DNA from: Bradyrhizobium diazoefficiens USDA 110
Lineage (GTDB): Bacteria > Pseudomonadota > Alphaproteobacteria > Rhizobiales > Xanthobacteraceae
DNA: 64,000 nucleotides
NCBI RefSeq assembly: GCF_000011365.1
Contig: NC_004463.1
Span: forward strand, 930,001-994,000
Direction of reading: 5' to 3'
Shown one piece after another: positions 54,614 to 63,861 of the stretch (positions are counted from its first letter, which is position 1; each line of letters opens with the position of its first letter). The position numbers were made by a program, and so were the translations under genes. A model generated the notes under the pieces. It was not told the origin of the DNA, searched no databases, and saw nothing but the letters and a program-made list of their open reading frames with translations.

Positions 54614-55168
54614 TTACCGCGGCGCGCGCTTGGCCAGGATCCGCTGAAGCGTCCGGCGGTGCATGTTGAGCCGCCGCGCCGTTTCCGAGACGTTGCGGTT
54701 GCACATCTCGTAGATGCGCTGGATGTGTTCCCAGCGGACGCGGTCGGCGGACATCGGGTTGGTCGGCAGCTCGGATTTCTCTGCGCTGGTCGACAGCAGC
54801 GCGGCGACGACGTCGTCGGCATCGGCGGGCTTGGAGAGATAATCGATCGCGCCCATCTTCACCGCGGTCACCGCGGTGGCAATGTTGCCATAGCCGGTCA
54901 GCACGATCGCGCGTGCATCCGGGCGCTTCTTCTTCAGCGCCGAGACCACGTCGAGGCCGTTGCCGTCGCCGAGGCGCAAATCAACCACGGCGAATGCCGG
55001 TGCCGCCTTGCCGATCTGTGCGAGACCGTCCGAGACGGTGTCGCACGATGTCACCGCAAAGCCGCGGGTCTCCATCGCACGCGACAAGCGCTCCAGAAAC
55101 GGCTTGTCGTCCTCCACGATGAGAAGCGAGCGGTCGGTCTGTTCGTTCAGTTCGGCGATGGCGTTCAA
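54614..55168 (-). CDS. regR: redox response regulator RegR (ActR/PrrA/RegA family)
   Basis: 184 residues from TTG 55168, chosen because GGAGAGAGGACG stands just before and the length equals that of the family; the frame extends to 55210. Receiver domain with LLIVEDDKPF (acidic pair), phospho-acceptor in VVDLRLGDGNGLD, Thr in VLTGYG and Lys in LSKPADAD. C-terminal Fis-type helix-turn-helix NVSETARRLNMHRRTLQRIL, nearly invariant in the family. It activates nitrogen-fixation, respiration and carbon-fixation genes at low oxygen in Bradyrhizobium and relatives. The cognate kinase gene lies 103 bp upstream on the same strand. Confidence 0.93.
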   Translation of the reverse strand: MNAIAELNEQTDRSLLIVEDDKPFLERLSRAMETRGFAVTSCDTVSDGLAQIGKAAPAFAVVDLRLGDGNGLDVVSALKKKRPDARAIVLTGYGNIATAVTAVKMGAIDYLSKPADADDVVAALLSTSAEKSELPTNPMSADRVRWEHIQRIYEMCNRNVSETARRLNMHRRTLQRILAKRAPR

Positions 55169-55271
55169 GGTTTCGTCCTCTCTCCTGCGCATCCACATAT
55201 GGCGTCGCAAACGGGCGGCGCCAAGGCCGCCAATAGTCGATCAGCCGGCCTGTGCGACGCAAGGTCGCGGC

Positions 55272-56594
55272 CTATCCTATTGTTTCTTCAAGCGTCTCGA
55301 TAGCCTCAAAACGCTGTCGCGGCCACGTTATCTGGACCACCGCGCCGTGTTCCGGAAAGATCCGGTTGGTAAACGAGACCTTGGCGCCGGTGCGTTCGAG
55401 CAGGGTGCGCGCGATGAACACGCCAAGCCCGAGGCCGCGCCGTTCGCCGCCGGCGTCATCCGGGGTGCGCCGCCGCGACAGATAGGGCTCGCCGATCCGG
55501 TTAAGGATATCGGGCGGAATGCCGGGGCCGTCGTCGGAGATCAGGAGCTCGATCGTGTCCTTGTTCCACCAGGCGTTCACCTCGACGGTGGTGTGGGCGA
55601 AATCGACTGCGTTCTCGACGATGTTGCCGACGCCGTAGAGGATCGCCGGGTTGCGCGAGCCGACCGGCTCGGCGAAGGCGGCCACCGCGATCCGCACCTT
55701 GATGTCGACGCCGAAATCGCGGTGCGGGGCCACCACCTCCTCGATCAGCTCCGACAGCTTCATGCGGTCGAACGGCGCGCCGGTGGAGGAGAGCTGGGTG
55801 ATCTTGCTAAGGATGTCGCGGCAACGCTGGGTCTGCTCGCGCAGGGTTTTCAAATCGGCGGCAAAGATCGGGTCCTTCACCGTCTTTTCCAGCTCGCGCG
55901 AGATCAGGAAGATCGTCGCGAGCGGCGTGCCGAGCTCGTGCGCGGCCGCGGCGGCGAGGCCGTCGAGCTGGGTCAGATGCTGCTCGCGCGTCAGCACCAG
56001 CTCGGTCGCGGCGAGCGCATCCGCGAGCTTGCGCGCCTCCTCGGTGACCTGGAACGAGTAGAGGCTGGTGACGCCGATCGCGAGCACGATCGAGAGCCAG
56101 ACGCCGACGAGATAGATCGGCGGCAGCACCAGCGGATCGTCGGAATCCCAGGGCAGCGGCAGGTGGAAGAAGAACAGGACCGAGGCGCAGGCGACCGCCA
56201 GCACGCCAAGCCCGAAGGTGAAGCGGGCCGGCAGCGCGGTTGCCGAGATCAGCACCGGTGCGAGGAACAGGAACGAGAACGGGTTCTGGAGCCCGCCGGT
56301 GAAGAACAACAGGCCGGCCAGCTCCACGATGTTCAGCGCAAGCAGTCCGGCCGCCTGCATCGGCTCCAGCCGCTGCAGCGGATTGGACACGGTCTGGAGC
56401 GCCAGATTGAGCGAGGCCGACAGGGCGATGATGCTGACGCAGGGGACGATCTCGACGTTGAACTCCAGCCCCTGCGCCACGATGAAGATCGCGGCGAGCT
56501 GGCCGAGCACCGCGAGCCAGCGCAGCCGCAGGATGGTGTCCAGGCGGATATGCCGCTGCGCGGGGCGAAAGTCGGAAGCGGCAATTTCGGTCAT
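55272..56594 (-). CDS. regS: redox sensor histidine kinase RegS (RegB/PrrB family)
   Basis: 440 residues from ATG 56594 (a TTG three codons earlier is an alternative). Six membrane helices in the first 190 residues, with the quinone-contact loop GGLQNPFSF. H-box AAAHELGTPLATIF with the phospho-His near 220, and the redox-active Cys in LREQTQRCRDIL. ATP-binding motifs VGNIVENAVDFA, SDDGPGIP and GLGLGVFIA follow. It senses the quinone pool and phosphorylates RegR. All key residues are present. Confidence 0.93.
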   Translation of the reverse strand: MTEIAASDFRPAQRHIRLDTILRLRWLAVLGQLAAIFIVAQGLEFNVEIVPCVSIIALSASLNLALQTVSNPLQRLEPMQAAGLLALNIVELAGLLFFTGGLQNPFSFLFLAPVLISATALPARFTFGLGVLAVACASVLFFFHLPLPWDSDDPLVLPPIYLVGVWLSIVLAIGVTSLYSFQVTEEARKLADALAATELVLTREQHLTQLDGLAAAAAHELGTPLATIFLISRELEKTVKDPIFAADLKTLREQTQRCRDILSKITQLSSTGAPFDRMKLSELIEEVVAPHRDFGVDIKVRIAVAAFAEPVGSRNPAILYGVGNIVENAVDFAHTTVEVNAWWNKDTIELLISDDGPGIPPDILNRIGEPYLSRRRTPDDAGGERRGLGLGVFIARTLLERTGAKVSFTNRIFPEHGAVVQITWPRQRFEAIETLEETIG

Positions 56595-56700
56595 GTCGGC
56601 CAATGTGGCGGTGCCTTCTGGTCACGAACGCGCGGCTGGTGGAACCACCCGGATTACAAGCCTTGCGCTGTCAGCTGCAATAGCAGAAGAACGGCTCAGC

Positions 56701-57504
56701 ATGACCGGGAACGACAAAGCTTCAAGTCCGCCGACTGTCGCGGAGCGCAGCTCCTCTGCGGCAATTGCGGTCGATCACCTCGTCAAGGTCTACAAGCAGA
56801 CCCGCGCCGTCGACGATATCTCCTTTTCGCTGCCGCGCGGCAGCATCACCGGGCTCCTGGGCGGCAACGGCGCCGGCAAGACCACGACCATCGCGATGAT
56901 CATGGGCCTGGTGCTGCCGACCTCCGGCCGCGTGCAGGTGCTCGGGCATAAGATGCCCGAGGAGAGCGCTTCCGTGCTGGGGCGGATGAATTTCGAAAGC
57001 CCCTATGTCGACATGCCGATGCGGCTCACGGTGCGGCAGAACCTCACCATCTTCGGCAAGCTCTATGCGGTGAAGAATCTCGCGGGCCGCATCGCCAGGC
57101 TCGCCGACGATCTCGACCTCACCGAATTCATCGACCGTGCCAACGGCAAGCTCTCCGCCGGCCAGAAGACCCGCGTCGCGCTGGCGAAAGCGCTGATCAA
57201 CCAGCCCGAGCTGCTGCTCCTGGACGAGCCGACCGCCTCGCTCGACCCTGACACCGCCGATTGGGTGCGAGGCCATCTGGAGCGCTATCGCAAGGAGAAC
57301 AACGCCACCATCCTCTTGGCCTCGCACAACATGCTCGAGGTCGAGCGTCTGTGCGACCGCGTCATCATCATGAAGCGCGGCCGCATCGAGGACGACGACA
57401 CGCCGGAGGCCATCATGGCCCGCTACAACCGCACCACGCTGGAGGAGGTGTTCCTGGACGTTGCGCGCGGCCGGGTGAACGGAGCTCAGGAGGCGGCACG
57501 ATGA
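56701..57504 (+). CDS. ABC exporter ATPase
   Basis: 267 residues from ATG 56701; the longer frame upstream is antisense to regS. Walker A GGNGAGKTTT (near 60), signature KLSAGQKTRVALA, Walker B LLLLDEPTASLDP, H-loop LASHNM. Close to the NodI/DrrA/CcmA-like group of drug, polysaccharide and lipid-type exporters. Partner permease gene begins 238 bp downstream; a dispersed repeat fills the gap. Confidence 0.9.
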   Translation: MTGNDKASSPPTVAERSSSAAIAVDHLVKVYKQTRAVDDISFSLPRGSITGLLGGNGAGKTTTIAMIMGLVLPTSGRVQVLGHKMPEESASVLGRMNFESPYVDMPMRLTVRQNLTIFGKLYAVKNLAGRIARLADDLDLTEFIDRANGKLSAGQKTRVALAKALINQPELLLLDEPTASLDPDTADWVRGHLERYRKENNATILLASHNMLEVERLCDRVIIMKRGRIEDDDTPEAIMARYNRTTLEEVFLDVARGRVNGAQEAAR

Positions 57505-57542
57505 GGGAGTCCCGATCTTTCGGTCCTAGCCCGGATGGATTC

Positions 57543-57713
57543 CGTCATCCCGGGGCGCGACATAGTCGCGAGCCCGGGATCCATAACCACAGGATTGAAT
57601 TTGGCGAAGACTCGGGGTTACCGGCCTCGCCCCACAATCGCCGCCTGTGGTTATGGATTCTCAGATGCGCAATTGCGCATCATAGCTCGCGCTCCGCGCG
57701 CCCCGGAATGACG
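57543..57713. repeat. dispersed palindromic element inside the ABC exporter operon
   Basis: CGTCATCCCGGGGCGCGACA on the left, CGCGCGCCCCGGAATGACG on the right; inside, GGGATCCATAACCACAGG faces CCTGTGGTTATGGATTC. A further palindrome GATGCGCAATTGCGCATC (57664-57681) sits in the right arm, an insertion not seen in the 53828 copy. It separates ATPase and permease genes. Confidence 0.82.
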
Positions 57714-57742
57714 AAGCTTCATCCGGGCTGCACGGTGCCGCG

Positions 57743-58561
57743 ATGACTGACATCACCCTCCATCGCGGCATCTCCATGCAGCGCATCGGCGCGATGATCC
57801 TGCGCTACTGGTACCTGTTGATGTCGTCCTGGCCGCGGCTGCTCGAGCTGCTCTACTGGCCGGCGCTCCAGGTCATCACCTGGGGCTTCCTGCAGCTCTA
57901 CATCGCGCAAAACGCCAATTTCTTCGCGCGCGCCGGCGGCACGCTGATCGGCGCCGTCATCCTCTGGGACATCCTGTTCCGCGGCCAGCTCGGCTTCTCC
58001 ATCTCCTTCCTGGAGGAGATGTGGGCGCGCAACCTCGGCAACCTCATGATGAGCCCCCTGAAGCCGATCGAGTTTCTGCTGTCGCTGATGATCATGAGCC
58101 TGATCCGGCTCGCGATCGGCGTGATCCCGATGACGCTGCTCGCGCTGTTTTTGTTTCACTTCAACGTCTACGCCCTCGGCCTGCCGCTGATCGCGTTCTT
58201 CTGCAATCTGATCTTCACCAGCTGGTCGGTCGGCATCTTCGTCTCGGGACTCGTGCTGCGAAACGGTCTCGGCGCCGAGAGCATCGTCTGGACCCTGATG
58301 TTCGCGATCATGCCGCTCGCCTGCATCTACTATCCGGTCAGCGTGCTGCCGGTCTGGCTGCAAGCTGTCGCCTGGACGCTGCCGCCGACCTACGTTTTCG
58401 AGGGGATGCGGGCGCTCTTGATCGAGAACACCTTCCGCACCGACCTGATGCTGGAGGCGCTGGCCATCAATTTAGGGCTGCTGATTGCATCTTTTTGGGC
58501 ATTCCTTGCCCTTTTGCGCAGCGCCAGGAAGAACGGCTCGCTGCTGTCCAGCGGCGAATAG
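57743..58561 (+). CDS. ABC exporter permease (ABC-2 type)
   Basis: 272 residues; ATG 57743. Six membrane helices; starts with an amphipathic helix MQRIGAMILRYWYLLMSSW and a helix LLELLYWPALQVITWGFLQ. The signature region near 200 is MFAIMPLACIYYPVSVLPVWL, as in ABC-2 permeases of the NodJ/DrrB class. Works with the ATPase upstream. The export substrate cannot be read from sequence. Confidence 0.87.
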   Translation: MTDITLHRGISMQRIGAMILRYWYLLMSSWPRLLELLYWPALQVITWGFLQLYIAQNANFFARAGGTLIGAVILWDILFRGQLGFSISFLEEMWARNLGNLMMSPLKPIEFLLSLMIMSLIRLAIGVIPMTLLALFLFHFNVYALGLPLIAFFCNLIFTSWSVGIFVSGLVLRNGLGAESIVWTLMFAIMPLACIYYPVSVLPVWLQAVAWTLPPTYVFEGMRALLIENTFRTDLMLEALAINLGLLIASFWAFLALLRSARKNGSLLSSGE

Positions 58562-58683
58562 TTTCACTTTCCCGTGGATTCAGGCTGATTTAACCGTCTC
58601 CGCCACGTAGATGTACGGGGACGGTGCATTGACGCAATATTACGCATTCGGCAGTATGCTGCGATGCGAAGAGGGATATAGCG

Positions 58684-60012
58684 ATGCCTATTGGTGAGTT
58701 TGGCGGCGCGCCGCCCCTGGCTGCAGAAGGCAGTCCGGTCCTGACGACGCCGATGTACTGGATGTACGAGATGGCCCACGCCTCTCTCAATCCGGCACGT
58801 GCGGTCACCGACGCGACCAAGTTCCTGTTTCAGAATCCCCTCAATCCCTGGGCGCGCACCGAGGTCGGCAAGTCGGTCGCCGCGGCCTGCGAATTGTTCG
58901 AGCGCACCACGCGCCGCTACGGCAAGCCGGAATGGGGCCTCAACGACACCGAGGTCAACGGCATCCGCGTCCCCGTCGAGATCCGTTCGGTCTGGGAAAA
59001 GCCGTTCTGCCGGCTGCTCTACTTCGATCGCAAGTTCACCCGTCCGCTGCGCAGCCCGCAGCCGCGCGTGCTGATCGTGGCCCCGATGTCCGGCCACTAT
59101 GCGACGCTGCTGCGCGGCACGGTCGAGGCGTTGCTGCCCGCGCATGATGTCTACATCACCGACTGGGCCGATGCCCGCATGGTGCCCCTCAGCGACGGCC
59201 GCTTCGATCTCGACGACTACATCGACTACATCATCGAGATGTTGCACGTCCTCGGCGGCAACACCCATGTCATGGCGGTGTGCCAGCCCTCGGTGCCCGT
59301 CGTCGCCGCCGTTTCGATCATGGAAGCGCAGCGCGATCCGTTCGTGCCGACCTCGATGACCCTGATGGGCGGCCCGATCGACACCCGCCGCAATCCGACC
59401 GCGGTGAACAACCTCGCCCAGGAGCGCGGCATCGACTGGTTCCGCAACCACGTCATCACCAAGGTGCCGTTCCCGCATCCGGGCATGATGCGCGACGTCT
59501 ATCCGGGATTTTTGCAGCTCAACGGCTTCATCAGCATGAATCTCGACCGGCACATGGATGCCCACAAGCAGCTTTTCGCCCATCTGGTGAAGGGCGACGG
59601 CGATCTCGTCGACAAGCATCGTGAGTTCTATGACGAATATCTCGCGGTGATGGACCTCTCCGCCGAGTATTACCTGCAGACCGTCGACACCGTGTTCGTG
59701 AAGCACGCGCTGCCGAAGGGCGAGATGACCCATCGTGGAACCCGCGTCGATCTCTCCAAGGTCAAGCGTGTGGCGTTGATGACGGTCGAAGGCGAGAACG
59801 ACGATATCTCCGGTCTCGGTCAGACCGAAGCAACGCACACACTGTGCCGCTCGATCCCCGATCATCGCCGCGTTCATTACGTCCAGAAGGGCGTCGGCCA
59901 TTACGGCGTGTTCAACGGCTCGCGTTTCAAGTCGGAAATCGTGCCGAGGATTCACGACTTCATGGTCTCCGCTGCGAATCCGAGCTCGTTGCAGGCTCTC
60001 GCGGCCGAATAG
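58684..60012 (+). CDS. phaZ: intracellular poly(3-hydroxybutyrate) depolymerase PhaZ
   Basis: 442 residues, ATG after GAGGGATATAGCG. Alpha/beta-hydrolase of the intracellular PHB depolymerase family: VLIVAPMSGHYATLLRGTV region, catalytic Cys in HVMAVCQPSVP (Cys in place of Ser, as in PhaZ1), Asp in TVEGENDDISG and His in VGHYGVFNGS. It mobilises the carbon store of PHB granules in the cytoplasm. No phasin or phaC gene within the window; a single gene with its own promoter. Confidence 0.93.
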   Translation: MPIGEFGGAPPLAAEGSPVLTTPMYWMYEMAHASLNPARAVTDATKFLFQNPLNPWARTEVGKSVAAACELFERTTRRYGKPEWGLNDTEVNGIRVPVEIRSVWEKPFCRLLYFDRKFTRPLRSPQPRVLIVAPMSGHYATLLRGTVEALLPAHDVYITDWADARMVPLSDGRFDLDDYIDYIIEMLHVLGGNTHVMAVCQPSVPVVAAVSIMEAQRDPFVPTSMTLMGGPIDTRRNPTAVNNLAQERGIDWFRNHVITKVPFPHPGMMRDVYPGFLQLNGFISMNLDRHMDAHKQLFAHLVKGDGDLVDKHREFYDEYLAVMDLSAEYYLQTVDTVFVKHALPKGEMTHRGTRVDLSKVKRVALMTVEGENDDISGLGQTEATHTLCRSIPDHRRVHYVQKGVGHYGVFNGSRFKSEIVPRIHDFMVSAANPSSLQALAAE

Positions 60013-60085
60013 AGCGTTTTCGAGCGAAGCGGGACCGGTCCGCGCAAAGAAAACGCGTCAGAAGTGGAATCGAGAGCCATCTCCG
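60013..60085 (+). repeat. dispersed intergenic element after phaZ
   Basis: AGAGCGTTTTCGAGCGAAG ... CCGGTCCGCGCAAAGAAAACGC, ending near CGAGAGCC. From memory, close relatives of this string are found after many Bradyrhizobium genes. GCGTTTTC and GAAAACGC form a stem, so it may end phaZ transcription. Confidence 0.55.
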
Positions 60086-60417
60086 TTCGATCACATCGGA
60101 GCGGACATCGCTCTCGACGCGTTTTTCGGCTTTCCCGTCGAAAATTCGGGTGCTGCCGGAGGTTCCGGCAGGGCTTGGTTCCCTCCAGATTCGCGGTATT
60201 TAGGTAGCTTTATAGGAGTGAGTCAGCCCTCACCCCTTGGGGGTGTCGCATGCGTCCGGAGGGGGCGAAAAAAGCGGGTTCCAACCCCAGTCTGTAGGGT
60301 CTCCCGGACGCCAGACCCCTGTATATTGGGCAAATGATTTGTTTTTGCGCCGAGCGCTTTCCCTGGCGGCGGTTATGGCAGAATCCGGGCGAACTCCTGC
60401 TCCCCGGACTGACAGAC
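60086..60417. other. gene-free stretch between phaZ and the metallopeptidase gene
   Basis: Two hairpins (CGATCACATCGG region and GCCGGAGGTTCCGGC near 60154-60168) come first. From 60200 to 60330 follows a G-tract-rich segment (CACCCCTTGGGGGTG, GGAGGGGGCGAAAAAAGC, GGTTCCAACCCC) with several possible stems, which may be a small RNA gene or leader. Short frames on the minus strand (60210-60425, 60230-60460) have no family support and were not called. Confidence 0.4.
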
Positions 60418-61173
60418 ATGGCCACTCGCGCACTCCTCTATCGGCGGCCCCACGAGCCAAAGACCCTCGTCATCACCCATGGATCGCAGTTTTTTGCGAT
60501 TCGGCTGCGCCGGCACAGGCGTGCGCGCCGCTACACGCTCAGAATTCATCCGAGCGATCGCGAAGCCATCCTCACCATGCCGCCGCGCGGCACGCTCGCC
60601 GAAGCAAAAGACTTCGCGCAGCGTCACGGTGCATGGATTGCGGCACGTCTCGGGCGTTTGCCGAAGGCCGCGCCGTTCCAGCCTGGCACAGTGATACCGC
60701 TTCGCGGTGTTCCCCATCGTATCGTTCATCGCGCCGGTGCGCGCGGCACGGTGTGGACCGAAGTGCGCGACAGCGGTGAACGCATTCTCTGCGTCGCCGG
60801 CGGCGTCGAGCATGCTGACCGCCGCGTCCATGACTTCCTCAAGCGCGAGGCGCGCCACGATCTTCAGCGTTCGGCCGAAGCCTATGCCGCCGAGCTTGGT
60901 GTCAGGGTCAAGCGGCTGTCGATCCGCGACCAATCCAGCCGCTGGGGCTCCTGCACCTCGGCCGGCTCGCTGTCGTTCTCCTGGCGCCTGATCCTCGCGC
61001 CGCCCTTCGTGCTCGACTATCTCGCCGCCCACGAGGTCGCCCATCTCGTCGAGATGAACCACTCGGCGCGGTTCTGGCGCGTGTGCGGCAAGGTCTGCCC
61101 CTCGATGGAGCGCGCCAAGAAGTGGCTCGACACGTGCGGGAACGACCTGCACCGGTACGGGGTCGAGGATTAG
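60418..61173 (+). CDS. YgjP/WSS1-like M48-type metallopeptidase (DUF45)
   Basis: 251 residues from ATG 60418; an ATG at 60334 would add 28. The zinc motif is AAHEVAHLVEMNHSARFW (HExxH plus a third His), typical of the YgjP-like DUF45 family, with the conserved RDQSSRWGSCTSAGSLSFSW split across the preceding strands. Cytosolic, predicted gluzincin related to SprT and WSS1 proteases; biological target unknown. Confidence 0.88.
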   Translation: MATRALLYRRPHEPKTLVITHGSQFFAIRLRRHRRARRYTLRIHPSDREAILTMPPRGTLAEAKDFAQRHGAWIAARLGRLPKAAPFQPGTVIPLRGVPHRIVHRAGARGTVWTEVRDSGERILCVAGGVEHADRRVHDFLKREARHDLQRSAEAYAAELGVRVKRLSIRDQSSRWGSCTSAGSLSFSWRLILAPPFVLDYLAAHEVAHLVEMNHSARFWRVCGKVCPSMERAKKWLDTCGNDLHRYGVED

Positions 61174-61198
61174 CGTCGGCTGCTAACCAAATTGGAGC

Positions 61199-61299
61199 TG
61201 TCATCGCCCGCGAAAGCGGGCGATCTAGTATTCCGAGGCGGTTGTTATTGAATCGAGAGGCCGCAGCGTACTGGATTGCCCGCTTTCGCGGGCAATGAC
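61199..61299. repeat. dispersed inverted repeat (GCCCGCGAAAGCGGGC family)
   Basis: GTCATCGCCCGCGAAAGCGG and, inverted, CCGCTTTCGCGGGCAATGAC at the two ends, each itself a small palindrome. Between them ATCTAGTATTCCGAGG / ATTGAATCGAGAGG is unpaired. Placed between the metallopeptidase stop and the PBP1A stop, so it can end both transcripts. Confidence 0.78.
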
Positions 61300-61467
61300 G
61301 GCGGAGAGTGGGGCGACGTCAGCGCCTTGCGCTACGGCTTTTGATTTGCCCGACGTATCAATGACCTCGCACAATCCACCCAGCATCACGCCGCCAATCA
61401 CCGGCTACTGTGCATGGGGTTGTTTTCGCAGTTTTTGTTTTGAGGTCATGGAGACCTCAAGCCGAAC

Positions 61468-63681
61468 CTATCGATTGCCGCCAAACAGCCGGTCCATCAG
61501 CCAGCCATCCAGCCCCGCCGCCGCTTCCGGCCGCGCATTGGCGCGCGTCGGTGGCGGGCGATAGCCGCCATTGCTCGCCGGCGCCGGTCCGGGCGCGGCC
61601 GCCGTCGGCGGCGACACCTGCGATGCCGCCTGCGCGAGGTTCGACAGGCCCCAGCTCGCTTGCGAGTTCGGCAAGTTCGCGACCGGCACGCCCTCGTGCG
61701 CGGTGCGCATGAAGCGCGACCAGACTTCGACCGGCAGGCCGCCGCCGGTGGCCTTCTTGGTCGGCGCGTTGTCGTCATTGCCGAGCCAGACGCCGGTGAC
61801 GAGGTTGGCGGTGTAGCCGATGAACCAGGCGTCACGGTAATCCTGGCTGGTGCCGGTCTTGCCGGCCGCCGGCCAGCCGGGGATCTCGGCCTTCTTGGCG
61901 GTGCCTGATATCAGCGTTTCCCGCATCATTGAATTCATCATGCCGACATAGCGCGGGTCGATCACCTGGTTGCGCTCGTCGGGCTGGCGCATGTAGAGCA
62001 GCTTGCCACTGAGCGTCCTGATCCGCGTGACGACATGCGGCGTCACCGCGAAGCCGCCATTGGCGAAGGGCGCATAGGCGCCGACCAGCTCGACGACCGA
62101 GACTTCGGAGGTGCCGAGCGCGATCGAGGCATTGGGCTCGAGCTTCGAGGAGATGCCGAGCCGGTGCGCGGTGCGCACCACGTTCTTCGGCCCGACCTCG
62201 AGGCCGAGGCGGATCGCGACCGTGTTGAGCGACATCGCCAGCGCCTGGGTCAGCGTCACCGCGCCGAAATATTCATGGGTGTAGTTCTCAGGTCTCCAGC
62301 CCTTGACCTCGATCGGCGCGTCCTGGCGCACGGTATCGGGCGTCAGGCCCTGCTCGAGCGCGGTCAGGTACACGAACGGCTTGAACGAGGAGCCCGGCTG
62401 GCGCTTGGCGGTCACCGCGCGGTTGTACTGGCTCTCGGAATAGTTCCGCCCGCCGACCATGGCGCGCACGGCGCCGTCGGGCGTCATCGCCACCAGCGCG
62501 CCCTGGCTGACATTGAACTTCACGCTCTTGGCCGCGAGTTCGTCGATGATGGCGGCTTCCGCCACGCCCTGCAGCTTCGGATCGATCGTGGTCTCGACCT
62601 TGATGCTCTCGTCGATCTGGCCGACGAGGTCGTCCAGCACCTCGCCGATCCAGTCGGCGACGTAATTGACCGTGCCGGCGCCGACCGGCTTCACGTTGTA
62701 GGAGGGATGGCCGATCGAGGCCTGCGCCTGCGCTTCGGTGATGAACCTTGCATCCGCCATCGCCGTGAGCACGATTTGCGCGCGCGCTTCCGCGCCTTCC
62801 GGGTTGCGGTTCGGCGCAAGCCGCGAGGGCGATTTGACGAGGCCGGCCAGCATCGCGGCTTCCGCGATGGTCACGTTCTTCGCCGACTTGCCGAAATAGC
62901 GCTGCGCGGCGGCCTCGACGCCGTAGGCGCCGGAGCCGAAATAGACGCGGTTGAGATAGAGCTCCAGGATCTCGTCCTTGGAATGCTTGCGCTCCAGCCA
63001 GATCGCGAGCTCCGCCTCCTGCAGCTTGCGCTGCATGGTGCGCTCCTGGGTCAGGAACAGGTTCTTCGCGAGCTGCTGCGTCAGCGTCGATCCGCCCTGC
63101 GACACGCCGCGATGGAGCACGTTGGTGACGAGGGCGCGCAGGATGCCGACGGGATCGATGCCGAAATGCGAATAGAAGCGGCGGTCCTCGATGGCGATGA
63201 AGGCCTTGGGCAGGTATGGCGGCAGATCCTTCAGCGCGACATTGGCGCCGGCCATCTCGCCGCGCTGCGCCAGCATGCTGCCGTCCATGCCGACGATCTG
63301 GATCGTCGGCGGACGCTTGGGAATCTCCAGCGACTGGATCGGCGGCAGATGGGCCCCGACATAGATCACGACGCCGACCACGGCGATGGCGCCCCACAGG
63401 CCCACCACCGCGCCCCAGTAGACCAGGCGGCCAAGGCTGGCGCCGATACGCGACTTCGACCGGCGCTTGGCGCCGCTGCGGCCGGCCGGTGGCTTCCGCT
63501 CGCGCGGCGGCTCGTCGCCGGAATCCTCAGCTTTGCGCTTGGCGGATGATTTCGCTGACTTCTTCGGTTTGTCCTCGCCGCCCGGGACGCGGTCGGCCGC
63601 GGTCAGGCGCAGGTCGGCGAGCGCCGCGGGCAAGCCGAACAGCGGCTCCTTCCGCCCACCCTTTTTCTTTCCCCACGCCAT
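61468..63681 (-). CDS. penicillin-binding protein 1A (bifunctional peptidoglycan synthase)
   Basis: 737 residues from ATG 63681; TTG two codons earlier also possible. Cytoplasmic, very basic N-terminus of about 80 residues, then one membrane helix (VYWGAVVGLWGAIAVVGVVIYVG). GT51 domain with catalytic Glu in FIAIEDRRFYSHFG and GGSTLTQQLAKN. Transpeptidase with SxxK in GSSFKPF, SLN and KTGTSQD. Builds and cross-links glycan strands in the periplasm. The tail after the transpeptidase is Pro/Ala-rich and short. All catalytic motifs are intact. Confidence 0.93.
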   Translation of the reverse strand: MAWGKKKGGRKEPLFGLPAALADLRLTAADRVPGGEDKPKKSAKSSAKRKAEDSGDEPPRERKPPAGRSGAKRRSKSRIGASLGRLVYWGAVVGLWGAIAVVGVVIYVGAHLPPIQSLEIPKRPPTIQIVGMDGSMLAQRGEMAGANVALKDLPPYLPKAFIAIEDRRFYSHFGIDPVGILRALVTNVLHRGVSQGGSTLTQQLAKNLFLTQERTMQRKLQEAELAIWLERKHSKDEILELYLNRVYFGSGAYGVEAAAQRYFGKSAKNVTIAEAAMLAGLVKSPSRLAPNRNPEGAEARAQIVLTAMADARFITEAQAQASIGHPSYNVKPVGAGTVNYVADWIGEVLDDLVGQIDESIKVETTIDPKLQGVAEAAIIDELAAKSVKFNVSQGALVAMTPDGAVRAMVGGRNYSESQYNRAVTAKRQPGSSFKPFVYLTALEQGLTPDTVRQDAPIEVKGWRPENYTHEYFGAVTLTQALAMSLNTVAIRLGLEVGPKNVVRTAHRLGISSKLEPNASIALGTSEVSVVELVGAYAPFANGGFAVTPHVVTRIRTLSGKLLYMRQPDERNQVIDPRYVGMMNSMMRETLISGTAKKAEIPGWPAAGKTGTSQDYRDAWFIGYTANLVTGVWLGNDDNAPTKKATGGGLPVEVWSRFMRTAHEGVPVANLPNSQASWGLSNLAQAASQVSPPTAAAPGPAPASNGGYRPPPTRANARPEAAAGLDGWLMDRLFGGNR

Positions 63682-63861
63682 ACGCAAAACGCCCGGTCAG
63701 CCCGCCCCGCCGCACGCTAGCGGTCGCTGTTTAAGGCCCGGTTACCCAGGCGTTAACGCGCGATTAGGAGGTGCGGCATTCGTCCGCCGCAGTTCCGCTG
63801 ATCGGACGGCGAAGCTAGGATCGCCGCCACAAAACAAGAGGGAACACACGAGGGAGTACCT

